Source: Tomocerus qinae
Taxonomy: Eukaryota; Arthropoda; Collembola; Entomobryomorpha; Tomoceridae
Direction of reading: 5' to 3'
Length of the DNA: 64,000 nt
Assembly (NCBI GenBank): GCA_020055645.1
Contig: CM034546.1
Span: forward strand, 131,647,875 to 131,711,874
In this document: one piece after another, positions 47,901 to 59,609 of the stretch
Layout: the number at the start of each line of letters is the position of its first letter
Numbering within the stretch: the stretch's first letter is position 1
The notes under the pieces: generated by a model
Database searches by the model: none
The model's input: only the letters and a program-made list of their open reading frames with translations
What the model was told of the DNA's origin: nothing
Program-made: the position numbers and the translations under genes

Positions 47901-50900
47901 TTTTAACTATCCCCGTCGTCTTAAATATTCACGTCATTTTCACCTCTTCATTTTAAGTGGCTCTCTTATTTTAATTAGCTACTACTATTTTATTCGTCCT
48001 CGTTATTTCTATCTATTTTCTACCTACCCCGTTACATTAATAAACCAATCCTATGTCAAAATTAGTCAACCTATTCAATCCACAACCAAATGATACTGAC
48101 TAAATAAACGTTGCCTTGCTATTAATAGTTTGACTCCGCTGCGGTCGCCCCGTTCGAGGTGAAAGGGACACTAATCTTTTTACATGGCGGAGGCCTGCCT
48201 GCTTAAAGAGTAGGACTTTGTGAAATTTTTGAAATTTACTGGCAAAATATTTTCTACTAAAATATAAAAAACTGGAGTCGCTACCGTCTTCTTTATTAAG
48301 TCGAGTAGGTCGGGAAGAAGTTTGGTAAAGATTGGGTGAAAACTGTAGGAGGAGTATCTGGACAAAGCGTGACAGATCGGAGCGTTTTCTCCCACTCCTT
48401 CAATGTTAAAATTCGAAATTCAAAAAATTATAAAACGATTTCTATGAAAGATATCGTTTTGAAACTCGAAGTTTGGGGTTCTGACTATGATGTCCCCATC
48501 CAGTAAAATTTTGAAAGTCGTAAGTTGATGTTAAAGGACATTTGTGCAGCTATTATTATATAGATTGTAATAACATAACCTCATTAATTACTTTCTGTAA
48601 TAATAGTATGATAATAATAGTAGTAATCAAAAGTAAAATCGAATCGGATTTGATTTAGATTCAGATTGAAGAAAATGGATCAAATCCAACATAGCTTTTG
48701 AGTGCTCTGATTAAAATAATTTGACAACTATGACGATTCAATAACAAAAGTATAATGATATTCTACAGTTTAGCCAAGGTGAGTGAAATTGTCATGGTAA
48801 TTGTCCCCAAATCAATTTCACTCACTTCCGATGACTTGGCTGATTCCGCACTTTAACACTACAACCTGCGATTTTCCAACCAAAATCTTTCTAATCCGAA
48901 TCTAAATCGTCCCAGGAGACGATTCGAAAAATTCCGATGAGAACGATACGATTTTCTTGTTCGCGCATGAGCAAACGCAGTTTTGATGCAAAAAAGTAAA
49001 TCAAATCGGATTCGATTCTACTTTTGATTACTACTAATATAGTAAATATCGCCAGTAATCCCCGAAGTTCTCCACTGGTTTGTACAAAGTTGTATTCAAG
49101 GAGCTTTAACTGGTTTAGGTATCCCTTGGTTTCTCTTTGGCTGTTTTTTCATAAGGAGGGTTCAGTTAGGCACTTTGCGTGAATATCTATAAGGGACGTT
49201 TTTCGTCCCTTATCCGATTGTTGCCAATGACAACTGGTAGGATTTGTCCCTTATAGATATTCACGCAAAGGGCCTAGCTGAACCCTCCTGTTGAAACTGT
49301 TGACACTCCTTGGTTGTATTGTATATTTTGGCATGGTGTACATGGGGCTGTAGAAAAAGTCATTTTGTCAGTAAAATGAAGTCATTTTGTCATTAGTCCA
49401 AGGAGCGGTAAAATAAAGTCTTCGGGGCAGTACCAAAAAAGTACGAAAGGCAGTAGAACGAGTAATAACGGCGGCAATACTGACATGAATTCTATTTCCT
49501 GAAATGGGCATGAAACATGAACATGATGAGATTATTGGTGACGTGAATGCATAGTATATGAATGTCTATAGTGATATAGTAATGTTTATGGCCCAAAATG
49601 ATGACGGTATTGAATTATCACAGCACAATTCAATAGAAAGTAGCTGGTTATCTACAAGAGATGATAAGACGCTCATTCTAAGAATACTATGCTAAAGTCC
49701 TTCTATTTGTGTTGCGGACTTACTGACTGACTGTTAGTTCGAAAACGTCTTTCCAGTTTGATCTATAATGCAGATTCGGATTTTAAAATCCTAAATTTAA
49801 AATGTTAGTAAAAAATCAATAGTTAATTGCACTATTATAAAAAAGTATAAAGCTGAAGAGGAAGCATCACTGGACATTGTGGACATAAAAGAAAACTGGT
49901 CTGTCCATTACCGAAATATCAAATCAAGGTGGAAAAGTTGTCTATAATTATTGTAAAGACAACAAAAAGTTCCCGTGTAAACGAAAACTAACGGTAGAGA
50001 AAGTGGGAAAACAATGTGGAAATATGACAGCTCATTTTAATTTGACAACTATATAAATTCAACATGTACATGTTCTTATTTTCGTAAGAATTATATATGT
50101 AAACACCTTATGGCATTGCCAGCATGAGTAAAGCAATCGAAATTCCCCAAAATGCAAAAAAGTTTCACATTGCCGTCAAATAGATAACTGGAAGACCCCG
50201 CGGGCGGGGTATCTAAAGCTCTAGTGAAACCGTGAATTCTTATAACTGTTATAATGCGTATAATTAGGCTTATAACTATGGTAGACTTGACTAACTGTAT
50301 TTGCCATTCAATATAATATTTGTTTTAATCTCATTATTTAATTTCATTTTGGTTAAATCAAAAGTGTCTAGTAACCGCTATTGTTACTCTTTCTACTGCC
50401 TTTTGTACTTTTTTCGGAACTGCCCCGAAGACTTTATTTACCGCTCCTTGGACTAATGACAAAATGACTTCTTTCTACTGACAAAATGACTTTTTCTACA
50501 GCCCCATAAACCTTTACCCGTATATTTTCAAACAAATAATTTTGATTAAAAGCGCTGGCAGCATAGCAGTGGTATATTTTTTATATAGGAGTACAATATT
50601 GAAAAAGTCATAAAAGCCATGGGAATAAGAATGGTACCTTATTTTAAAATTTTTGTACATTGTTTTATTTCTAAAGTTTAATCAAAACTAATTGTGCATA
50701 CGGTGATAACTTTCTCTCTCGAATACTGTGTTTACTTCATTGTATTTAAACTTAAACTATGAATTAATTGAAATGTTTTTGGAAATCTAGACAAAAAATA
50801 TGACCAATTCCCAAGAAACAGACACAAAAGGCAATGAAGATGCAACTTCAGACGAAGAATCAGAAAAATCTCCTGATTCGGGTCATGGTGAAGAACTCCC

Positions 50901-51748
50901 CAATGGAGGAAATGAAGACAACTGGGACGAAACTGCAAAGGTACGTCATTTTTTGGTAATTATAATAAATTTTAGTTCCGAGTTTCATATGTAGTAATTT
51001 GTGTTGTGTCGCTACACACACGGGTCTTATTAAAAACTCCTCCATAGATAATTTATATTGTTCATTTATGAATTTAAATTAAACCGTGACCTTAAAACCT
51101 TTATCCAGAGAACTTGTTATGCAATAGTTAAAAATACAAAATACTTGTGCAAACGTTTATTAACCCAAAAATGTATCAAAAATAGCAATATGTAAATAAA
51201 TAGGGACTAAATAAATATGTCATATGTATGTATGTGTGTAAAGTAATTCTATAAATAAATGCAAACAAGAGAATGTCATTCTAAAAAACAGAGAAAGCCG
51301 TTGACCAAGCCGGGTCCAAGCAGATTCGCAATGCAATCCACTTCTAAGTCATCCAAGAAGGAAGTACAACCGACTGAAAAGGCGCGTGCTGTAAGTAGTT
51401 ACTATTTATTTTACTTTTGATATTAATATTCGCAATAAATATGATCTTAATAATTTTCAGAAACAGAACTTGAAAGTATTGTTGATTTTTCAGGTTCCTA
51501 TCAAAGTGCCAAGGAAGAAAGTTACTCGTCCTGCAGTTAAGCAAAGCCTTGTTGGAATGAGATTTAATCAAGAGGATCCTGTTTTAGACTTCTCACTTAG
51601 TAGAGTGACCCAGTTACAACTATCCCGTTTTGAAGGCAACACCCTGGCCAATCATATTCTAAAGCCAGAGCTCGCCGATTTCCAGATCGTTTACGGAGCA
51701 GATGGAAAAGCCAATGCAGTGTTCACTTATGTGGAGGGGAAGATATGA
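44932..51748 (+). CDS. Unknown seven-exon protein, 406 aa
   Basis: Exons 44932-44947, 45176-45492, 45868-46056, 46502-46696, 50791-50940, 51292-51390 and 51494-51748 join in frame through GT-AG introns (1221 nt). The first exon is only 16 nt (MEYNQ). Residues 1-240 look globular and mostly helical (KMRELFLASLRNLKATSYLS, FYDVIKKPVRGNDN). Residues about 240-290 are acidic and Ser-rich (DATSDEESEKSPDSGHGEE). A basic linker follows (KSSKKEVQ, then VPIKVPRKKVTRP). The last 50 residues are a compact domain (RVTQLQLSRFEGNTLANHIL). No signal peptide or membrane segment. The layout suggests a nuclear or scaffold protein, but I do not recognise the family. Intron 4 is 4.1 kb and full of repeats. The last acceptor could also be 33 nt upstream, in frame. 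Confidence 0.75.
47520..48060. repeat. Degenerate minisatellite (GTCATTTTAAAT units)
   Basis: About 540 bp of imperfect repeats of 'GACCCCGTCATTTTAAATA' and 'GACGTCATTTAAAT', most regular at 47530-47700 and decaying rightward. It lies in intron 4 of the 406-aa gene. Several units contain the palindrome GACGTC. Confidence 0.85.
48618..49037. mobile_element. Inverted-repeat element, about 420 bp
   Basis: The left end reads TAGTAGTAATCAAAAGTAAA and the right end is its near inverse. The arms continue with AATCGAATCGGATTTGATTT. Non-coding. No clear target duplication. Confidence 0.7.
49155..49288. mobile_element. Short foldback element
   Basis: 134 bp with ends of over 40 bp that are nearly perfect inverses (GGAGGGTTCAGTTAGGCAC at the left, GGCCTAGCTGAACCCTCC at the right). 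A second small hairpin, AAGGGACGTTTTTCGTCCCTT, with its outer base pairs, lies inside. Non-coding. Confidence 0.8.
49347..50506. mobile_element. Long-terminal-inverted-repeat DNA transposon relic
   Basis: About 1.16 kb with inverted ends of roughly 130 bp (start GGGGCTGTAGAAAAAGTCAT; right end its inverse). Long inverted repeats point to a Mutator-like element. An interior piece (about 49925-50045) can be read as KVVYNYCKDNKKFPCKRKL, resembling a FLYWCH/WRKY-type zinc module often carried by such elements, but no transposase frame survives. Confidence 0.65.
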
Positions 51749-53167
51749 GTACAAGATTTAGTTTTTAGTTTAGCAATAGTTTTTTCTCGTTTTTCGCATA
51801 GTTATACCATTTCGTACGTATATAGTTAGCTAGTTGATGTATGGACAAATATTTAAATTCGCAGTAGTGATTTATATTCGGTTGTAGTTTATTTATATTA
51901 TATACCAGTTGACATTAATAGACTTTATACCTGACTGTATTAAGCATTACATTATACCAAGTGTGATTTTCGGATGCAGTTATTAGATTTCGCAGTTTTG
52001 AGATTTTAATTTGACTGGTTACGATGAATTTTTGTCTTAAGAAATAATTTAAGATTATTTAATACTTCCAGCCTAAGACGTTGTAATTGTAATAAATTAA
52101 TGTGAAAATCAAAAAGCCTATAAAATACGTCCAGGGTCCAGAATGATATTTACAGGTATATTTGAGAATGATAAACTTTTCTTCCAAATACTTGCTATTG
52201 CTCAGAAATTCCTAATTTACCAATATATACATGATCTTTCAAAGTTAATTTAACTGCCCCAGAATACATTTTCAACAACTACTTAAATAATTCGCAACAC
52301 GAGTGCTCGTTAAGATGTTAGTACTAATTTATATATATTTTATTTGTCTATCATTTTACAGCTAATACTTTACAGGTTTGGAAATTTGTAGATTATTGAA
52401 CGTATTCATTAGTATTTACGAATGTGCTAATAAACTACAACAACAAATACAGCAACAATCACGAACGATTTTCCACAATCCAAAATGGAAAAAATCAGAC
52501 CAAAAAGTCGAACAACAGTCCCACCACATCACACAACAGCAACAAATGCCTTCATCGTCACATTTACCGTCATCATCGTCTTTCTTTTCTTTCTCTTCCC
52601 GGTTTAGACGTTGGAGTGCTGCAGCATCTCTTTCCATTGTTATGTCAATATGTCACCAAGTCGTCTTAATAGTGGGAAGATTGGAAGTGACTGCTGATTT
52701 ACAAAATGAACCAGGGTTTAAAAATATTCCAAAAATACTGCAAACATTAAAAATCTCAATAAATGTCCAATTACTATACTTTGGTTTCAAAACCAGGAAT
52801 TTGCAGTAAATAATTTTATTTTATAGAGTGGGTTATACACTTATAACAATTGAAAATTAAAGCTTCGAAGGAATCTCATTGAAGTAAACTTGGATGTGAA
52901 TCTTAATTTCTGATTACCACCTGCTTGCTTTATAACATTAGTATGATCACATTAAGGTGTGGGGCACTTTGGTTCCATTTGTATTGGTTTTAAATACATA
53001 TTATTCAACCGCCACTTGTTATTATAGACAGATTGTAAATTGTAATGTATTACCCACAGCCCATCTTTTATTTTACTTATACTCTAGGTACATGTACATG
53101 CATAATTTTATTGCATACCTTAACCTAATGCACCAACACCAACTAAGAATGAACACACAACCACATC
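51749..53167. other. 3' region of the unknown gene and an ambiguous low-complexity frame
   Basis: An AATAAA-like signal near 52090 may end the 406-aa gene. At 52378-52809 a plus-strand frame is Gln/Ser/His-rich, while the opposite strand reads MERDAAALQRLNREEKEKKD followed by a GTAAAT donor at about 52569. Neither can be confirmed as a gene from sequence alone. Confidence 0.3.
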
Positions 53168-53395
53168 CAGGGAACAAAATAGGTACTCCTTTTTTACAAA
53201 AAAGGTAAAAAGTACTACTTTTTCTGAAAAAGGAGTCCTTTTTACCCTTTTTACCTTATTTACAAGTGAAAAGGAAGTAAATGAGGTACACTGATATATC
53301 AAAAAAGGTAAAAAGATAAAAATGGACCGCTTTTTTAAAAACTTGTTCCTGACTTTTTTATAAAAAAGGTAAAAAAGGTCCTTTTTTGTTCCCTG
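53168..53395. mobile_element. hAT-type MITE, family A
   Basis: 228 bp, starting CAGGGAACAAAATAGG and ending CCTTTTTTGTTCCCTG. The 8-bp flanks are ACCACATC and ACCACTTC (one mismatch). In this copy the conserved core is in the opposite orientation to that at 4320-4570. Confidence 0.85.
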
Positions 53396-54068
53396 ACCAC
53401 TTCTTCCCGATGTCTTCCCTCATGAAAACATAAATCTTATAATACTAGGATCTCAGTATTATTTCCCGTGAAAAACTATAACATTTAACAAAGTGTATAA
53501 CTATAATTGTATAACTTGAAAATTTAGAATCTATAGAAATTTAAATAGTTTACTCTAGATTACATATTATTAACTATTCACTTAACATTAAAATTGCTCA
53601 CCATATCCCAGTTCTTATTTAATCCCAAATTGCAATTTTTTTACTTAGAAAGCCCAATAGCTTCCATAATAATTCTTGTATTCGTCAAGTATGAAAAAAT
53701 GCGGACAGAACAGAGACGAGCATTGTGTATTCATGTCCATCGGTTATGAATGAAAACTAGAAACAAAAGTCATGACATTTCCGCACAGATACCGTCTAAC
53801 TCACTACTCACGTATCCTATAGAATAACATTGAAATACTAGAATAGATCATCAACATTACTACACCAAGGCTATGCATATTATGGTTGATTCGTTGTCAT
53901 ATTACAGCAAGTGGCATAATTATTCAGTCTTATTCATCGTGACAGCCATTCATTGTAAATGACACTTTTCAGTTGTTAGTTTTGACAGTTGCATTTTGAT
54001 ATCCTTTTCCATTTCTCACCTTCTCTCGTCACCTCGTCTTCTCAGTCTCTGAGTAGCCAAGCACCATC
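53396..54068. other. Upstream region of the carboxylesterase
   Basis: Non-coding and AT-rich. A Cys-free, pyrimidine-rich leader precedes the ATG at 54069. No clear TATA box assigned. Confidence 0.45.
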
Positions 54069-56888
54069 ATGAAATATTCGGTAGTGTTGGCTCTATTTTT
54101 AATATTATTTTTCAGTTTCAGTTATAGTGAAAATCCTCAGATTGTAATTTCTGCAGGAGAACTAAAAGGAATTTATTTAAAATCTCGAGAAAACAGAACA
54201 TACTCGGCCTTCTTAGGCGTCCCCTACGCTAAACCTCCGAAAAGATTTCAGGTTACTAAAAGCCTAGAACGTTTGCACAGTAAAATATTTAATTTAGTAA
54301 TGAAATTTACAAGAATAGTCCAAAAACGACTGTATATAGATAACATAATTTTAAAAATATTTGCTCCAAAAATAATTCAGATAGCGGAATTCCCAGAGCC
54401 ATGGGTTGGAGTTCGGGAGGCAATTAAATTCGGTGATCATTGTTGGCAAATGAGATTGTTCGTTGCTCCAGGAGGAAAGAAGACTGTCACAGGAAATGAA
54501 GACTGTTTATTTGCAAATATTTATGTCCCTGGAAAGGTATTGGAACTCCAGGAATTTTAAGTAATGCTAAATGATAATACTTGTTTTCATTTTTAAATTT
54601 TCAACCGTTTTTTGCAGATGACGAGGAAGAATTTACCATCAAGTAGGAGCTCATTAAATCATCTTGACATTTTGCGTATTATTTATTATTATTTCGTATT
54701 GCATAAGTTTAAAAATATTTATTTATGTTGTAAAGTGGTTTTTCTTCACGGAGGTGCATTTATCTCTGGTAGCGGGCAAGTAAATGCTTAAGGGCAATTA
54801 AAATAAATTACTATAATAAAAAACAACTTTACATTACATTTTAAACTCAAAATAATTTATATCTACATGAAATTAACAGAAATGAATACGGGGCAAACTA
54901 TTTCATGGACCATGACGTCATTTTAATTACCATTAATTATCGACTGGGAGCATTAGGTTTGGAGTTATGCAAGAGTTTATCAATTAAGTAACACCAACCA
55001 TCAGCAGAATAAATATGCCCGAAAATAATCTTTACCAGGTTTCTTAAGCACTGGAGATGGAATAATAGAAAGCAATCTTGGTCTAAAGGATCAACACTTG
55101 GCATTCAAATGGGTGCAAAATAATATCGAATCCTTTGGGGGAAATCGAAAAAGCATTACGATTTTTGGAGAGAGCGCAGGCGCAGCAAGTGTCCAGTAAA
55201 CAAAAAAATTTTTTTTTGTCTATACAAATTTAGTTTTTGTAAAATATTTTTATTTTTTAGCTACCACATTTTATCTCCGGTGAGTTCGGGATTATTTAGT
55301 CGGGCCATTTTGCAAAGTGGAACTGCAAATACGCCATGGGCTTACACTGATAATCCTTCAAAAAACGCTTTCGTTTTAGGAAAAGCCTTAAGGTGCAATG
55401 CAAATTCTTCCGATAAATTGCTGGAATGCTTAAAAGGAAAATCTGCTAGGGAAATCACAGCCTTCAAAACTTACGTGAGAAAATGAATATGGACGATATC
55501 GTCGAAATACAAAAATAGTATAGAAATATTAAACGGCCTTGAGAAATAATAAAATATAAAATTAATTTTAGGATTGGTACATGGACCCTTTAACATTTTT
55601 TCCTCCAGCAAGGGACCCTCCAAATAGTAAATTAATCTTGGTTCCCGAAGAACCGCTAGTACTCATGGAATCCGGAAATTTTCATAAAATTCCGATGTTA
55701 ATCACGGTTTGTAAAGATGAAGGTTTACTCTTCCATTCCGTTCGTAAGTCCATTTTAAAACATTTACATATTCGAAAAATGATGCTTTAGGCCTATTCCA
55801 GGAAGGACCTTTTTATAAAAAAGGTAGAGGTAAGTTTTTTAAAAAGCAGGCCTTTTTGCCTTTTTTGATGTAGCAGCGTGCCCCATTTACTTCCACTTTA
55901 CATTTAAATAAGGCAAAAAAAGGTAGCAAAGAACAGCTGTTTTTAAAAAAGTAGTACTTTTTTACTATTTTTGTATAACGAAGTACCTTTTTTGTTCCCT
56001 GGCTTATTTCAGGGTTCCAAAATGTTTAAATGAACAGAAATTATAAATGTTTTAACTATTTGCAATTTTAAAATCTCTTAATGTTTACAGATGTCAGTAA
56101 AACCGAAAAATTAAGAGATGAAATTAATAAAGATTGGCAACGGGTTCTTCCGATTACACTTTATTACAACCACATTAAAAACGTGTCGAAGAGCCAGCAG
56201 AATTACATTTCTTCACAAATCAAAGAATTTTACTTTGGCGACAATAAAATTGGCGACGAAACATTTGTAAATCTAACAAATATGTATTCGGATCGTTGGT
56301 TCATTCACAGCATTCAAAAAGCAGCCTGTCTCCATTCAAAACACTCGATGGTTTACAACGGACTCCTTTCCTATCAAGGGGAAAACACTTTTCTGTCCAT
56401 TTTGGGAATTAAAGAACCCTTAGGTCAGCCAATAATAAAAATAAAAGTATTTAAATTCTTCATGATATCGACCTAATTTAATTCTTGACTTGAAAATGTA
56501 GGCGTCTCGCATGTAGATGACCTCATGTATCTTTTTACAAGTGACTTTTTTCCAAAGTTCGCTCCAAATTCAACTGACGAGGAAATTTCAAAACTTTTGG
56601 TTTCTATCTGGACACAATTTGCTATAAAAGGGCATGTTTTTATTTATTACTTACGCAAATTTTGTAGCTATATGGTGAAATGTTTCTATTTCTGCCATGA
56701 AAAAAAGTATACACCTTTGCAGGAAACCTGAGTATGAAGATCAAGATGTTGGTTGGACGCCATTTTCAGTGCAGAGACCAACTTGGTTCAATTTGAATCT
56801 CCCTCCTGGAGTTTTAGACAATCCTTTCAGGGAACGCATCAAATTTTGGGACAGAATTATGAGTAGAATAAAATATAATGAACTCTAA
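54069..56888 (+). CDS. Secreted carboxylesterase (alpha/beta hydrolase), one frame conflict
   Basis: Ester hydrolase of the insect carboxyl/juvenile-hormone-esterase type. Exons: 54069-54251, 54381-54536, 54618-54642, 54736-54779, 54880-54956, 55039-55195, 55261-55474, 55572-55743, 56091-56423, 56502-56631 and 56723-56888, about 551 aa. The signal peptide is [20 protein letters not shown]. Family marks: [19 protein letters not shown], oxyanion loop HGGAF, nucleophile in GESAGA, acid in CKDEGLL, His in [12 protein letters not shown]. The last intron needs a GC donor (AAAGG|GCATGT). Exons 4 (HGGAF) and 5 (TINYRLG) do not join in frame with any GT-AG pair I can see; one base is surplus. It is therefore a very recent pseudogene, an assembly error, or uses unusual splicing. 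A MITE lies in intron 8. Confidence 0.85.
55799..56001. mobile_element. MITE family A in carboxylesterase intron 8
   Basis: 203 bp. The left end CAGGAAGGACC is partly decayed; the right end is TTTTTTGTTCCCTG. Flanks GCCTATTC and GCTTATTT match at 6 of 8 positions, so this is an older insertion. Confidence 0.8.
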
Positions 56889-57088
56889 AGTTTCCTGTCA
56901 AATCTTAAAAACAATAAATTAATACATTCTTTCATTTCAAGTTCCATTTCATTCAGCTTAAATTCTTGAGAGCATCTTTGGTGTGTGAAAAATAGATACT
57001 GCAGACACGAGTTTTCTGAATCATTCGTGAGAACAATGGACATTATGGAAATTAAAAGTACTATTTTAATTAGATATTTGACATTCAT
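56885..57088 (-). CDS. Small secreted peptide
   Basis: 67 aa with a clear signal-like start (MNVKYLIKIVLLISIMSIVL) followed by a short mature part with cysteines in NSCLQYL, QRCSQEF and KECINLL. A related but frame-broken copy lies at 60407-60550, also beside a proline-rich peptide gene. It converges with the carboxylesterase and overlaps its stop by 4 bp. The frame may instead be spliced after the first exon. Function unknown; not recognised. Confidence 0.5.
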   Translation of the reverse strand: MNVKYLIKIVLLISIMSIVLTNDSENSCLQYLFFTHQRCSQEFKLNEMELEMKECINLLFLRFDRKL

Positions 57089-57428
57089 TCTGTAGTAATT
57101 CTGTATGAGTATGGGAACAGTTAGTCATAAAATAAATTTTTAATTCATATAACTTAACATTAATAATATTTTTAACCCAGGCACTACATCTACTACTATA
57201 AAAACAGTTGCATATATTCCTATGGAATGCTAAATACGTACAAAATAAACGAGCAAAACTCACTGAGTTGGCATTATCAAACCTTTGCAAGTTAAACAGT
57301 AATACTGGTAGCCTAGTCAAATTAAGTAATTAATTAGAAATAAAAATACGGACTTGTAGTCTGGAATGACTAAAGTTTGCCGCAAATGATATTAATTGCT
57401 TGCAAAAGTCTAGTTGTTTTGGTAGTAG

Positions 57429-58436
57429 ATCAGTTTGGCAAAAGACATTTTAGCAAAAGAGTTTTTGCCACAAAAATTACTCCTAGGGATAAATTGACAA
57501 AACCGCTTTTACACAAGTTGGATAGTTATAGTTTGGAAAATTGTACAAATGCACAATCTGGCAATTTAAAACTACAATTGTATGGATGTACCTCAAGGGA
57601 CGCTTTCCTTAAATTCTATTTTTACAAGAATAGTCATACATCTTTGAATTGAATTTAGGAATAGCCATATACTAAGATTAAGCCTGAACAGCTTAATATG
57701 CCCAAAGTCTTTGTTATATTTGATGCCATCTCTCATAATTTAATCATTACTATTGGCTAGTTGACAGCCAATGACAATGACTAAATTATGACCACCTCTG
57801 GAAGATTGGAGTTTGAGAACAGGCGCCAATTCGTGGCGCAATAGTTTGGCAGTATAGGCATTCAAATTTGCCTTCAGATTGGTAAATGGACTTTGTGTGT
57901 CTTATAGCAGAAAAAAGCTTTTTTCTGCTATGAATACTTAGTCTATGTCTATGAGGAATAGCTGAGTCTGCATTAAAATACGTTTGCCAAACACTTGACT
58001 AGCTACTATAGTATACTAGCCTTCGTGTATTTTGAATGGCAACTTGGCATCTTCCCAATGAAAGTCATGTACAGCAAAGTAAACCTTAGACTACACCACC
58101 TAAGCAACCAGAAAATATCGTAAGAAAGATTTCACTTTCCAAAATTCATAAAAATTGTTTGCAATGAATTTAAAATAATGCTTTCACTAACTTAATTTGA
58201 TTTTGTAAAGAGTCTTATTGACTAAACCTACTTGATTGTGTGTGTGATGAATCTATTTTACTTTGCAATCAATATATGTGACTATGTAATGAATAATGAA
58301 CATAATTAACTATGTAATACACACAGTTAGTGCAATAATGATGATTAAAATTACAAATCCTACATTTACAGCTTTTTTGTCATACAATCCCCATAGGAAA
58401 AACTGTTTTGCCAAAATGTATTTTGCCAAATTGACC
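57429..58436. mobile_element. Inverted-repeat element, about 1 kb
   Basis: The left end (TTTGGCAAAAGACATTTTAG then CAAAAGAG) and right end (inverse of TTTGGCAAAATACATTTTGG) match over about 40 bp with few mismatches. No intact frame. The paralogous spacer at 60.66-60.87 kb lacks it and is about 1.1 kb shorter, which fits an insertion after duplication. Confidence 0.68.
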
Positions 58437-58513
58437 TATAAACGATGTTTTGATTGTTAGGTTTTTAAATCCCTATAAATATAAATAATTATTTAGAAGA
58501 CTGGATGTAGGCC

Positions 58514-58521
58514 TATAAATA
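58514..58521 (+). promoter_or_regulatory. TATA box, proline-rich peptide 1
   Basis: TATAAATAGCCAATTT is shared exactly with 60869-60884 upstream of the paralogue and lies about 140 bp before each ATG. Confidence 0.62.
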
Positions 58522-58657
58522 GCCAATTTTTAACATTTAATATTCATATTCATCTCTCGCCTTGAAAAAGTTCACTACAATTAATCGCTAAATTAAAAAA
58601 AATATTTAGTTTGATATCATTTGGAGTATACAGACTGTAATATTTACTGTCTTTACA

Positions 58658-58985
58658 ATGAAACTCTATCTTGCTGTACTAGTCCTCATTGCAATAATCT
58701 GTGTCAATGTAGAGGTAAGTAACATTCAAACTCAATTTAAATTTATAATTAAAGTATCAATAATCAATATTCTATAATAAATTCTTTAATGTTTGTGAAT
58801 AGGCAGGAAAATTGCCAGATCTAAAGAAGATCAATATAAAACCCCTTGTTCATGGTCTTAAGCCTGGAAATCCAAAAATACCTAAGCCTCCAGCTCCAGT
58901 AAAATTACCAAGTGCACCACTTCCACCTCCAGAAGATCTTACGCCTTCGGAAATGCCCGTCACCGAACCATCTGTAGCTGCGTAG
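58658..58985 (+). CDS. Secreted proline-rich peptide 1
   Basis: 79-aa precursor from two exons (58658-58714 and 58803-58985). Exon 1 is exactly the signal peptide MKLYLAVLVLIAIICVNVE. The mature part has no Cys and is rich in Pro and Lys (KINIKPLVHGLKPGNPKIPK, then PPAPVKLPSAPLPPPED) with an acidic C-terminus. The basic Pro-rich front plus acidic tail recalls proline-rich antimicrobial precursors, but this is only a resemblance. AATAAA lies at about 59031. Tandem paralogue at 61004-61290. Confidence 0.78.
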
Positions 58986-59609
58986 ACACCTAAGAAATTG
59001 GAAAATTAACTTCTAGATTTTAAACTATGAAATAAATGAATAAATCTCACCAATTGTGGTAGATTAATGTTTTTAAGAGCGACTAAGGTCAAATAGTTTA
59101 AGAATAAATTTATAGAATTTTTCGAAATTGGGAATTTATTTACTTCTTTTGCCACTCGTTTTCTTATTTCCCGTTTAGTCGTCCATCTAACATTTTTGTT
59201 TTCCACTTTTCCCCAGGTAAATTTCCTTATTAGTGTTTATGTTACTTTTATTCCACACTCCAAACTTTGGCATTATTTAATGATGTTCAGGATAATAATG
59301 TGCTTCCTTAAACTGTTCTGAATTCATATAACAGATAACTGACCATTTCAAATTCAAGAAGCGATTTTCTTAGTTGAGAAAGGCCTATATCTAATTGGTC
59401 AATTTCGTATTATGTAATAATATGAGCTTTGTCACACCTTCACATATTTTAAGCATTGTTAATTAAGTCAACTAGAAATTAGTACAGATTTAAAAGACAT
59501 GAGAATGAAAAAATAAATTAAATACATTTCTATAAAGCAAAAATGAGACTTTTCCACCAGCAAAATGTTGCATTGTTCCAAAACTTTCATATTTTATGTA
59601 CCAAGTATA
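58986..59609. other. Spacer
   Basis: 3' flank of proline-rich peptide 1. No other feature seen. Confidence 0.5.

Noticed and set aside
52378..52809. Gln/Ser-rich plus-strand frame, or its minus-strand counterpart MERDAAALQ, as a gene
   Set aside because: Low complexity on both strands, no confirmed partner exon, and it lies in the probable 3' region of another gene. Kept only as unresolved.
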